Part shown: positions 43,232 through 51,616 of the stretch, one piece after another | Position numbering within the stretch: the first letter of the stretch is position 1 | Layout: each line of letters starts with the position of its first letter | Source of the DNA: Hymenobacter rigui | GTDB taxonomy: Bacteria > Bacteroidota > Bacteroidia > Cytophagales > Hymenobacteraceae | Reading direction: 5' to 3' | Length of the DNA: 64,000 nucleotides | Assembly (NCBI RefSeq): GCF_003944715.1 | Contig: NZ_RWIT01000007.1 | Span: 62,001-126,000, forward strand | Program-made: the position numbers and the translations under genes | Notes under the pieces: model-generated | The model's input: only the letters and a program-made list of their open reading frames with translations | What the model was told of the DNA's origin: nothing | Database searches by the model: none

Positions 43232-43615
43232 ATGAATTCCACCTTCCTCAGCATTCTGCAGCAACGGTGTCCCCGATGCCACCAGGGGCCATTGTTCACG
43301 CACTCTGCCCTGAGCTTGGCTCATTTCACTGAAATGCCGGTGGCCTGTCCGGTTTGCGGGCAGGCCTATGAGCCGGAACCCGGTTTTTATTGGGGAGCCA
43401 TGTACATCAGCTTTGCTTTCTCTACGGGTATTATGCTGGTAGTGGGATTTGCGGTGTACTACCTGCTCAACGACCCTGATACGTGGGTGTATACAACAGC
43501 CGTAGCCGTTGTAGCACTGGTACTTACACCTCTAAGCCTGCGTTATTCCCGGACGCTGATGCTATACTTCTTTGGTGGGGTAAAGTATGATAAACGCTAC
43601 TCCATTCGGGGCTGA
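43232..43615 (+). CDS. DUF983 membrane protein with zinc-ribbon
   Basis: 127 residues. Two CxxC pairs (QQRCPRCHQGPLF and ACPVCGQAYEPE) form a probable zinc ribbon at the N-terminus, followed by two membrane helices and a basic end (GGVKYDKRYSIRG). DUF983 genes often lie near cytochrome oxidase genes. It is the last gene of the respiratory block and is followed by a terminator. Confidence 0.9.
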   Translation: MNSTFLSILQQRCPRCHQGPLFTHSALSLAHFTEMPVACPVCGQAYEPEPGFYWGAMYISFAFSTGIMLVVGFAVYYLLNDPDTWVYTTAVAVVALVLTPLSLRYSRTLMLYFFGGVKYDKRYSIRG

Positions 43616-43642
43616 GAAAGGGTGCTGTTTGTATGGGTTAGG

Positions 43643-43670
43643 AAATGCCGCCATAGGGCGGCATTTTTGT
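43643..43670 (+). terminator. Intrinsic terminator ending the respiratory block
   Basis: AAATGCCGCC / GGCGGCATTTTT stem with an ATAG loop, 27 bp after DUF983. Confidence 0.88.
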
Positions 43671-43714
43671 TTGGTATCAAGGTTGTAGTGTCTTAGGCTC
43701 ACCAGCCGTCCATT

Positions 43715-46700
43715 TTGTTGAAATTCCTGCGTTTATCTTCGGTTTGGCTGTTACTCGTGGCGCTGCTTTGCTTTGCAGGGGCCTACTTCAGCAACCGCTA
43801 CAGCCAGAATCCCGAGATAGTGCTGCGGGCCTCCGCCACGCGGCTGCAGGATGCTCTGATGGAAGCGGAGCTGACCGGGGAGCGGGAATCAACGGATCTG
43901 CTGCAACGGCTGGCAACGGGGCGGGTGAGCTTCCGGAGCCTTACCAGTCACACTACCTATCCTACGTTCATCTTCCGCGGTGAGCAGGTGGTGTACTGGT
44001 CCGACCACACGGTGCGGCCGGATGTGGAGCAGGCGCTGCAGCGCTACCACGAGCGGCTGCTGGAAACCCGTTTCGGTAAGTTTTTGGTACTGCGCCACGT
44101 GGAAGGGCCCTACACGGTGCTCACCTACATTCCGCTGGAAATCAGCTACGGCATCAGCAACCGGTACCTGCGCGACGGGAATGGTCAAGGTATTTTTCAG
44201 GGGCAGAACGTACGGCTGGTAATAGAAAAACCGGGTCGGGAAACCGACCTGCCCCGGCTGGTATCCAACGAGGGTAACTACCTGTTTTCCATTGGAAGCC
44301 TGCAGGCGGACCCCATTACCGGGAAATATCTGCCGCTGCTGCTGCTGCTGCTGGGCGTGGCGGCCTATATAGCCGGGTGGGTGGTGCTGGCCCGCCGGGA
44401 GTTTGCGGCCGGTAGAATTGTGAAAGGCGTTGCGCTGCTGATTCTGCCGCTGGTGGCTTTTCGGGCACTGATTCTGTACCTGGGGCTACCGTTTTCCTTT
44501 CTGGAAGTGCGCATCTTTGACCCGCGCGTGTACGCCGCCTCCTGGATGTCACCTTCTCTGGGCGACCTGCTGCTGAATGCGCTGCTGCTGGCGGTACTGG
44601 CCTGGTACGGGCTGTTGCTGTTCCGGCGGTATGGGGTGCTGCGCCTGATGCAACGGGTGCAAAGCTGGCGGCAGCGGGTGCTGGCCGGGGCTGGGGTAGT
44701 GCTGGGTTTCTACGGGCTGCTGGAATTGCTGTTTGATTTCTACACCAGCAGCTTCAGCAACTCGCAGCTTATTCTGGATATCACGCAGGATATTCAGGTA
44801 AATCCCTTTAAGCTGGTGCTGGGTCTGGCTATTGTACTCCACACCGGCAGTTTCCTGGCCGGATTCTACATGCTGGCACAGCTGTTCAGTGCTATTGTGC
44901 GGCCGGTTACCCGCCGCATCGGCGTGCTGCTGCTGACGCTGAGTGGGGTAGTCTTTCTGGTGGCGGGGCTTGGTTTTGCGCAGGTGCACTGTACGCTACT
45001 GGGTATCACGTTGCTGTTTTTCCTGATTCTGCGCCTGACCGGGCTGAAGTCGGCCGGGGCGGTGCTGCCGTATCAGGTGTACCTGTTTATTTTCCTGATG
45101 CTGGGTATCAGCTCAGCGGTAGGGGCATTGGCGCTGTACGAGCACTTCAACCGCCAGCTGCAACTCAACAAGCAAAACCTGGCCGGTAATCTGCTCACTG
45201 ATAACGACCTGCAGGGCGAATATCTGCTGGTGGAGCGTGGCCAGGAAATGGCCCAAGACCCTGTGCTGCGCACCATGCTCGCCAGTCCCTTCGTGAATCT
45301 GGACCTGATCCGGCAAAAGGTGGTGAAGTTCTACCTGCGCGACTATTTCAATAAGTACGAAGTGCGGGTGATGCTCTTCAATCCGGAAGGACGGGGCGTG
45401 GCTATTGGCGGCACGTTGGCTACCACTCGCGAGTATCTGCTGCGGAATGCCCGCACCACCGACCATCCCAACCTATACCTCGTGCGCGACAACAGCACCG
45501 CTTTCAGCTCGCGGCGCTACGTGGATTTTATTACGGTGCCAGCCCCGGAAGCAGCCGATGGCGCCAGTACTATTGTGCTGGAACTAACGCTGAAAAAGCT
45601 GACGACCAACAGCGTGGTGCCGGAGCTGCTCATTGACCAGAAGTTTTTTCAGCCGCGCCTGGGTACTGAGCTGAGTTACGCCGGCTACGAAAACGGGCGG
45701 CTGGTGTACAGTGAGGGTGATTTTGACTACATCAACCGACTGCCGGCCAGCCTGTTTCGGGATGCCCGCCTATACACGACCGGCGTGGCCCTGAATGGCT
45801 ACCACCACTTGGCCGTGCGCGGCACTGACCGCTCGGGGCGCATGGTGGTGGTGACGACGGCCACGTATTCTTTTTCCGATTGGCTGGCGAATTTCTCGTT
45901 TCTGTTTCTGCTGTACAGTTTCTGCTGGCTGCTGCTGATGGGCGTAGTGCTGTTAGTGCAGGGCCGCTACCGGACGCTGCTGCGCACCAATTTCAGCACC
46001 AAGATTCAACTGTTCCTCAATTTCGGGGTGCTGGTGCCCCTGATTGTGGTGAGCGTGGCCATTGCCAGCCAGGTAACCAGCTCCTACAAGCGGGATTTGC
46101 GCCGGGCGTATCAGCGGCGGGGACAGGCGGTGCAGGAAAACCTGCTGAAAAACCGGGTGATGCTAAGCGAATCGGCCAACCGGGCCGAACTGGTGGAGCT
46201 GGCGGAAAACGTAGCTGCCCTTACGGAAACCGACCTGAACCTGTATGATGCCCACGGGGAACTACTGGTAAGCAGTCAGCCGCTCATCTTCGAGGCCAGC
46301 CTGCTCAGTACCCTCATGAACCCGCAGGCCGTGGCTGCCCTGGCCGAAGATGGTCAGCCGCAGGCGCTGCTGACGGAGCGGGCCGGCTCTCTGTCGTTCA
46401 ACACGCTGTATCTGCCGCTGCGGGCCAGCGCTGTGCGTCAGGGCCGGGCCGGCCCGGTAGTCGGGTACGTGGGTATTCCGTTCTTCGACTCCGAAAAGGA
46501 CCTGGATAACAAGCTGACGGAGCTGCTGAGCACCATTCTGAACGTGTTTACCATCATGTTCATTCTGTTTCTGCTGCTGGCTTTTATTGCCTCGCGTATC
46601 CTCACCGAGCCGCTCAAGCTCATCACCGAGAAGCTCAAGCAAACCACGCTTACCGGGCAGAACGAAATGCTGGCCTATGAGTCGGAAGATGAGATTGGGC

Positions 46701-47458
46701 TGCTGGTACGCGAGTACAACCAGATGCTGCTGAAGCTGGAGGAGAGCAAGCAGGAGCTGGCTACTCAGGAAAAGGAAGCTGCCTGGCGCGAAATGGCCCG
46801 GCAGGTGGCCCACGAAATCAAGAACCCGCTCACGCCCATGAAGCTGAGCCTGCAGTTTTTGCAGCGCGCCATTCAGGACCAGCGCCCCAACCTGGACGAG
46901 CTGATGAATAAGGTTTCGCAGACGCTCATCACGCAGATTGACGTGCTGACGGACATTGCCACCTCATTCAGCAACTTCACCAACCTGCCTGCCATGCGCC
47001 CCGAGCGGCTGGATGTGGCACCCATTCTGCGCCGTTGCGTGGGCCTGCACCAGGGCGGCGCCAATGGCGGCACCATTAGCCTGCAGCTGCCCGCCGATGC
47101 TGAAACCGGCCGCTACGTGGTGTTTGCCGATGAAAGCCTGCTGGTGCGTACCTTCAATAACCTGCTCATCAATGCGCTGCAGGCAATGCCGGCGGGGCGC
47201 ACGCCGGAAATTACGGCCACTCTGGAAACAGTAGGCCCCGACCGGGTGCGCATCGGCATTCAGGACAACGGCACGGGCATTCCGGAGGACGTGCAGAGTA
47301 AGGTGTTCGTGCCCAACTTCACCACCAAGGAAACAGGCTCCGGCATCGGGTTGGCCGTGGCCCGCCGTGGCATCGAAAGTGCCGGTGGTCACATCTGGTT
47401 TGAAACCGAGGAAGGCCAGGGTACCCATTTCTTTATTGAGCTGCCGCTGGCGGGGTGA
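43715..47458 (+). CDS. NtrY-like sensor histidine kinase
   Basis: 1247 residues, much longer than NtrY (about 750). The first half has a membrane helix, a periplasmic part (about 30-190), six to eight helices (about 205-460) and a second periplasmic sensor (about 475-745). Then come helices near 750 and 770, a further extracytoplasmic region (800-940), a helix at 942-963 and a HAMP domain. The kinase part is complete: H-box MARQVAHEIKNPLTPMKL with His1033, N-box NNLLINALQAMP near 1147, G1 box IQDNGTGIP and G2 box TTKETGSGIGLAVARRGI. This H-box is typical for NtrY-type kinases. No response regulator gene lies nearby. The start is TTG at 43715 or 43718. Confidence 0.9.
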   Translation: MLKFLRLSSVWLLLVALLCFAGAYFSNRYSQNPEIVLRASATRLQDALMEAELTGERESTDLLQRLATGRVSFRSLTSHTTYPTFIFRGEQVVYWSDHTVRPDVEQALQRYHERLLETRFGKFLVLRHVEGPYTVLTYIPLEISYGISNRYLRDGNGQGIFQGQNVRLVIEKPGRETDLPRLVSNEGNYLFSIGSLQADPITGKYLPLLLLLLGVAAYIAGWVVLARREFAAGRIVKGVALLILPLVAFRALILYLGLPFSFLEVRIFDPRVYAASWMSPSLGDLLLNALLLAVLAWYGLLLFRRYGVLRLMQRVQSWRQRVLAGAGVVLGFYGLLELLFDFYTSSFSNSQLILDITQDIQVNPFKLVLGLAIVLHTGSFLAGFYMLAQLFSAIVRPVTRRIGVLLLTLSGVVFLVAGLGFAQVHCTLLGITLLFFLILRLTGLKSAGAVLPYQVYLFIFLMLGISSAVGALALYEHFNRQLQLNKQNLAGNLLTDNDLQGEYLLVERGQEMAQDPVLRTMLASPFVNLDLIRQKVVKFYLRDYFNKYEVRVMLFNPEGRGVAIGGTLATTREYLLRNARTTDHPNLYLVRDNSTAFSSRRYVDFITVPAPEAADGASTIVLELTLKKLTTNSVVPELLIDQKFFQPRLGTELSYAGYENGRLVYSEGDFDYINRLPASLFRDARLYTTGVALNGYHHLAVRGTDRSGRMVVVTTATYSFSDWLANFSFLFLLYSFCWLLLMGVVLLVQGRYRTLLRTNFSTKIQLFLNFGVLVPLIVVSVAIASQVTSSYKRDLRRAYQRRGQAVQENLLKNRVMLSESANRAELVELAENVAALTETDLNLYDAHGELLVSSQPLIFEASLLSTLMNPQAVAALAEDGQPQALLTERAGSLSFNTLYLPLRASAVRQGRAGPVVGYVGIPFFDSEKDLDNKLTELLSTILNVFTIMFILFLLLAFIASRILTEPLKLITEKLKQTTLTGQNEMLAYESEDEIGLLVREYNQMLLKLEESKQELATQEKEAAWREMARQVAHEIKNPLTPMKLSLQFLQRAIQDQRPNLDELMNKVSQTLITQIDVLTDIATSFSNFTNLPAMRPERLDVAPILRRCVGLHQGGANGGTISLQLPADAETGRYVVFADESLLVRTFNNLLINALQAMPAGRTPEITATLETVGPDRVRIGIQDNGTGIPEDVQSKVFVPNFTTKETGSGIGLAVARRGIESAGGHIWFETEEGQGTHFFIELPLAG

Positions 47459-47461
47459 CGG

Positions 47462-47642
47462 AGGAATTAAAAATTGAGAATTAAAAGTTAAAAACGGCAG
47501 TTGGGGCGTTTATACGGTAAATCTGGCTGCGCCTGCAAGACGAATGCTCCGCAACCCACACTGAGGGCCGCAACAGCTCCGCACGTCAGCCGCTACCTTT
47601 GCTCAAGGAATTTTTAATTTTTAATTCTCAATTTTTAATTCC
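47462..47642. repeat. Inverted repeat flanking the promoter of the large outer-membrane gene
   Basis: The left arm (GGAATTAAAAATTGAGAATT, about 47462-47485) and right arm (AATTCTCAATTTTTAATTCC, about 47620-47642) are complementary over more than 20 bp. The right half also carries tandem TTTTTAA units. Between the arms are about 130 bp, including the TACCTTTG element. The right arm would lie in the 5' leader of the downstream mRNA. Confidence 0.7.
47594..47601 (+). promoter_or_regulatory. Bacteroidota -7 element (TACCTTTG) before the large outer-membrane gene
   Basis: Exact TAnnTTTG match. It makes a start codon at 47599 impossible and supports the TTG at 47644. Confidence 0.55.
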
Positions 47643-47643
47643 G

Positions 47644-50600
47644 TTGACCCGCAGCTCTACGCCTTCTTTCCTGCGCATTTGGGGGCTGCTGGCGGTTTTG
47701 TGGCTGCTGGCTGGAGAGGCGCAGGCCCAGCTGCGGCCCGATGCTCCCCCCAGCACCCGCCGCTGCACCTGGGTGCGCCTCACGCCGGGGCGCGATACGA
47801 CGGAATTTACTGTGCGGGATACTCTCACGGTAGTCCCGGCTTCGGTAAGTGTAGAGGGCCGCTCTGTTGCCTATGATGCGCGCCTGGACCGGTACCGGCT
47901 GGTACTGCCGGGGCGGCGGGTACCCAGCCCCGAAACCGGCCGCCCCGATGTGGTGCTGCCCGGTGGGCCCGATTCGGTGCTGGTGTGTTACCGGGTGCTG
48001 CCGGTGCAGCTGTCGGCGGCGCGGTACCTGCGGCCCCGCCGGCTCATGGACAGCCTGGAGTTCTTCCGGCGACCCTCGTTTGGGGCAGAGGATTTTGCGG
48101 TGAAAGAGCAGATTCTGAGCACGCCGGGCATCAACAAAACCGGTAACCTGTCGCGGGGCGTATCGTTCGGCAATGCCCAGAACGTATTTGTCAATTCCTC
48201 ACTCAACCTGCAGCTGGAAGGCAAACTGACGGACCAGATTAACCTCACGGCGGCTATCAGTGACCAGAACGTGCCCTTCCAGCCCGAGGGCAATACCCAG
48301 CAGCTGCAGGAATTCGACCGGATCTACATCACCCTCACGCACCCACGCTGGAACCTGACGGCCGGCGACGTGGTGCTGCGCAACAAGCCCGATTACTTTC
48401 TGCGCTACTATAAAAACATTCAGGGCGGGGCGCTGGAAACCAATTTTGGGCAGCTGCCGATAGGTGGTTTTGGCGGCGGAATAGGGCCGGGGGCGAGTAC
48501 ACCGCAGCTGTTTCAGTACCCCAATGCGGCGGGCACCAGTACCGGCACCTTCGTGACGGCGCCGCCCACGGTACCCGTGCCGGCCGGCTCGGGGCAGGTA
48601 CAGAACGGCACTGCCGCCGCGCCCGGCAGCGTCACGCCCAACGGCATCGGGCCGAATGGCCTGAGCCAGACAGTAACCACGGTGCGCCGCCGGCAGCCGC
48701 TGCTTTCCACCAAGCGGGGCGAGGCCTTTGCTACTACTTCGGTGGCGGCGGGCGTGGCCAAAGGCAAGTTTGCCAGCCTCGATATTGCCCCGCTGGAAAA
48801 CGTGCAGGGCCCCTACCGGCTGCGCGGGCCCAACGGCGAGCAGTTCATTATCATTCTGGCTAATTCCGAGCGGGTGTACCTGGATGGGCGGCTGATGGTA
48901 CGGGGTTTCGATTTTGACTATGTAATCGACTACAACCAGGCTGAGCTGACGTTTTCGCCCCGCCACCTCATCACTAGTAACTCGCGCATCAAGGTTGATT
49001 TCGAGTATTCCGACTTCAACTACACCCGCTCCCTGCTGCAGGCCAGCCACTACCAGCAGCTGGGCCGCCTGCAGGTGCACGCCAACTTCTACCGCGAAGC
49101 CGACAACCCCGACAACTCGCCCAACCTTACCCTCGACGACTCTACCAAAGCCCGGCTGCGGCGTCTGCGCGGCAACGTGAGCCTGGCTCAGCTGCCCGGC
49201 GCCGACTCCGCGAAGTACGACCGGCAACAGATTCAATATAGCCGCGTAGTGCAGCCGGACCCCGTAACGGGCCAGCAGGTGCCGGTTTTTGTGTTTCCTC
49301 TCCGCGACACGCTGCAGGGTGCCTACACGGTGCGGTTTACCAATGTGGGCACCAACCAAGGAAGCTACAAAATCAGTACGCAGTATGGCACGGCCAACGG
49401 GCGCGTGTATGAGTTTGTGGGCCAGGGCCGGGGCGACTATGCTCCGCTGCGGCTGTTGCCCACGCCCTTGCAGAAGCAGCTGATGACGGTGGGCACCAGC
49501 TACCAGGTCGATTCTACCTCCACGGTATTTGTGGATCTGGCCGCTTCCGACCTGGATTTGAACCGGTTTTCGCCGGAGTCGGCGCAGGGGCGGGCTATGC
49601 GGGTGGGCTATACGGTGCAGGACAAGCCGGTACGCCTGCCCGGCCTGCAGGGCTATAAGCTGCGCAGTTCCCTCGATTACGAGTACACCAGCCACCAGTT
49701 TGCGCCCATCGACCGGTACCGGGATATTGAGTTTGACCGGAACTGGAGCACGAGCAACACCCTCATCACCAACAATCAGCGCCCCCGCGAAGAGAATATT
49801 CTGAATGCAGCCGTGGGCCTGGTGAAGGATGCCGATAACGCCATTGGGTACCGCCTGAGTCGGCGCTACCGGGCCGGGGAGGTGAATGGCGTGCAGCACT
49901 GGCTGGATGCCGCCCGGCAGCTGGGCCCGGTGCAGCTGCGCGGGAATCTGTTTTTGCTGAACTCGGAGGCCGGCCGGCGCCAGTCACGGTGGGCGCGCGG
50001 CGAGGCGGCGGCGCGCTACGTGGCCGGGCCAGTGGTGCCGGGCTACGTGTACCGCTTCGATAAGAACCGGGTAGCCAAAACCTCCGGCGATTCGCTCACC
50101 TCGGCCAATTATTACGACGAGCACGCCCTGTTTCTGCAAAGCCGCGACTCCGCCCGCACCCGTTTCCGGCTCGACTACAGTTACCGCCGCGACCAGACGC
50201 CTAACCCCGAGCAGACCGCGCTGCGTGAGCGGGGCCGGGCCCAAACCTGGCAGGGTACTTTCGCTTCCCGCTTCAGCCAAACGCAGGACCTGGCCATTCT
50301 GGCTACGTACCGCGACCTGGCCGTACGTGACTCGGTGCGGCAGCGTACCGTGCTGGGCAAACTCGACTGGAATGCCAGCTTCCTGCAGAATGTGCTTCGC
50401 TCGGAGCTGAGCTATGCCGTGGCCACCGGCCGCGAAGCCAAGCGGGACTATACGTTTCTGAGTGTGCCGGCCGGCCAGGGTACCCACTACTGGGACGACC
50501 TCAACCAGGACGGGCAGCAGCAGCGCAATGAGTTCTTTGAGGCCCAGACACCCGACGCGCAGTACCGCACATACATCAAGCTGTTTCTGCCTACGGATGT

Positions 50601-51459
50601 GTACGTGCCGGCGTATTCCAACCGGTTCAGCTACCGCCTCACCACCAATGCGCCGCGCAGCTGGCGGGAGCAGCCGGGCTGGCGGGGCCTGGCAGGGCGG
50701 TTTTCAGCCCTTACCACCGTCACGCTGGACCGCCGCTCCACGGACAATTCTCTGTCGTCGCGCCTGAACCCGTTTGCTTTTCAAACGGCTGATTCCTTGC
50801 TGCTGAGCCTGAACAAGCTGCTGCGCAATACGCTGTACTTCAACCGCTCTAATCCCATTTTCGGGGCTGAATTTACCGTGCAGCAAACCCAGCAGAAGGT
50901 GCTGCTCACGCAGGGCTCCGATACCCGCAACCTCGCCACTCAGAGCCTGCTGCTACGCCGGACGCTGGCCCAGTCCTTTACGGCGCGCTTCACCACCACC
51001 CGCAGCATCCGCGAAAACCGCTCGAACTACCTCGACAACCGCAATTTCCGGGTGCTGCAGTATGAGCTGGCTCCGGAGCTAAGCTACCAGCCCAGCCAAG
51101 TGCTGCGCCTTACCGGCAGCTACCTGCGTACTACCAAAACCAACACCGCCGGCCCCGATGGCGACACCAGCGGCACCTTCGACGACCTGGGGCTGGAAAC
51201 CCGTATCAGTCAGGTGGGCAAACGCACGGTGTCGGCCACCACGCGCTTCGTGCGGGTGGGTTTCCAGGGCAATCAGGCCAGTCTGGTGGGCCTGGAAATT
51301 CTGAACGCCCTGCGGCCCGGCAGCAACTTCACCTGGAACCTGAACGTGGAGCAGCGCCTCAGCAACGGCCTCAACGTAACGCTGGCCTACGACGGCCGCA
51401 AAGCCAACGGCCTCAATGCGGTACACACCGGCCGTATGCAGGTAGCCGTGCTGTTCTAG
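47644..51459 (+). CDS. Large probable outer-membrane protein of Bacteroidota, unknown function
   Basis: 1271 residues from a TTG at 47644, which opens a signal peptide (IWGLLAVLWLLAGEAQAQ). Near residues 165-270 is a conserved block (NKTGNLSRGVSFGNAQNVFV, then EFDRIYITLTHPRWNLTAGD) found in a Bacteroidota family of unknown role. Residues beyond 280 include a Gly/Pro/Thr-rich insert. The rest is rich in alternating aromatic and polar strands, ending in NAVHTGRMQVAVLF with a C-terminal Phe as in outer-membrane barrels. It may be a barrel with an N-terminal soluble part. The frame is open to 47599, but that upstream part encodes the repeat arm and lies on the -7 element. It follows the histidine kinase gene; a functional link is not shown. 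Confidence 0.82.
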   Translation: MTRSSTPSFLRIWGLLAVLWLLAGEAQAQLRPDAPPSTRRCTWVRLTPGRDTTEFTVRDTLTVVPASVSVEGRSVAYDARLDRYRLVLPGRRVPSPETGRPDVVLPGGPDSVLVCYRVLPVQLSAARYLRPRRLMDSLEFFRRPSFGAEDFAVKEQILSTPGINKTGNLSRGVSFGNAQNVFVNSSLNLQLEGKLTDQINLTAAISDQNVPFQPEGNTQQLQEFDRIYITLTHPRWNLTAGDVVLRNKPDYFLRYYKNIQGGALETNFGQLPIGGFGGGIGPGASTPQLFQYPNAAGTSTGTFVTAPPTVPVPAGSGQVQNGTAAAPGSVTPNGIGPNGLSQTVTTVRRRQPLLSTKRGEAFATTSVAAGVAKGKFASLDIAPLENVQGPYRLRGPNGEQFIIILANSERVYLDGRLMVRGFDFDYVIDYNQAELTFSPRHLITSNSRIKVDFEYSDFNYTRSLLQASHYQQLGRLQVHANFYREADNPDNSPNLTLDDSTKARLRRLRGNVSLAQLPGADSAKYDRQQIQYSRVVQPDPVTGQQVPVFVFPLRDTLQGAYTVRFTNVGTNQGSYKISTQYGTANGRVYEFVGQGRGDYAPLRLLPTPLQKQLMTVGTSYQVDSTSTVFVDLAASDLDLNRFSPESAQGRAMRVGYTVQDKPVRLPGLQGYKLRSSLDYEYTSHQFAPIDRYRDIEFDRNWSTSNTLITNNQRPREENILNAAVGLVKDADNAIGYRLSRRYRAGEVNGVQHWLDAARQLGPVQLRGNLFLLNSEAGRRQSRWARGEAAARYVAGPVVPGYVYRFDKNRVAKTSGDSLTSANYYDEHALFLQSRDSARTRFRLDYSYRRDQTPNPEQTALRERGRAQTWQGTFASRFSQTQDLAILATYRDLAVRDSVRQRTVLGKLDWNASFLQNVLRSELSYAVATGREAKRDYTFLSVPAGQGTHYWDDLNQDGQQQRNEFFEAQTPDAQYRTYIKLFLPTDVYVPAYSNRFSYRLTTNAPRSWREQPGWRGLAGRFSALTTVTLDRRSTDNSLSSRLNPFAFQTADSLLLSLNKLLRNTLYFNRSNPIFGAEFTVQQTQQKVLLTQGSDTRNLATQSLLLRRTLAQSFTARFTTTRSIRENRSNYLDNRNFRVLQYELAPELSYQPSQVLRLTGSYLRTTKTNTAGPDGDTSGTFDDLGLETRISQVGKRTVSATTRFVRVGFQGNQASLVGLEILNALRPGSNFTWNLNVEQRLSNGLNVTLAYDGRKANGLNAVHTGRMQVAVLF

Positions 51460-51501
51460 AATTGGTAGAAAGTGACAGGTATATAGGGCAGTAAGAAAGC
51501 A

Positions 51502-51592
51502 CGTCATGCTGAGCTTGTCGAAGCATCTCTACCGCTTCGTCTACCTTGATTCAACGAAGCGGTAGAGATGCTTCGACAAGCTCAGCATGACG
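51502..51592. repeat. Palindromic intergenic element, copy 2
   Basis: Perfect 39-bp arms (51502-51540 and 51554-51592) with a 13-nt loop; tip CGTCATGCTGAGCTTGTCG. It lies between the converging outer-membrane and hexosaminidase genes and could serve as a terminator for both. Confidence 0.88.
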
Positions 51593-51616
51593 GTCTTCGC
51601 TTCACTTTCTTCGTCA

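Noticed and set aside
47599..47643. TTG at 47599 as the start of the large outer-membrane gene
   Set aside because: It lies within the TACCTTTG promoter element, and the added residues only encode the inverted-repeat arm.
48199..49899. Minus-strand open frame of 566 codons opposite the large outer-membrane gene
   Set aside because: Antisense shadow; the plus-strand frame has a signal peptide and family motifs.
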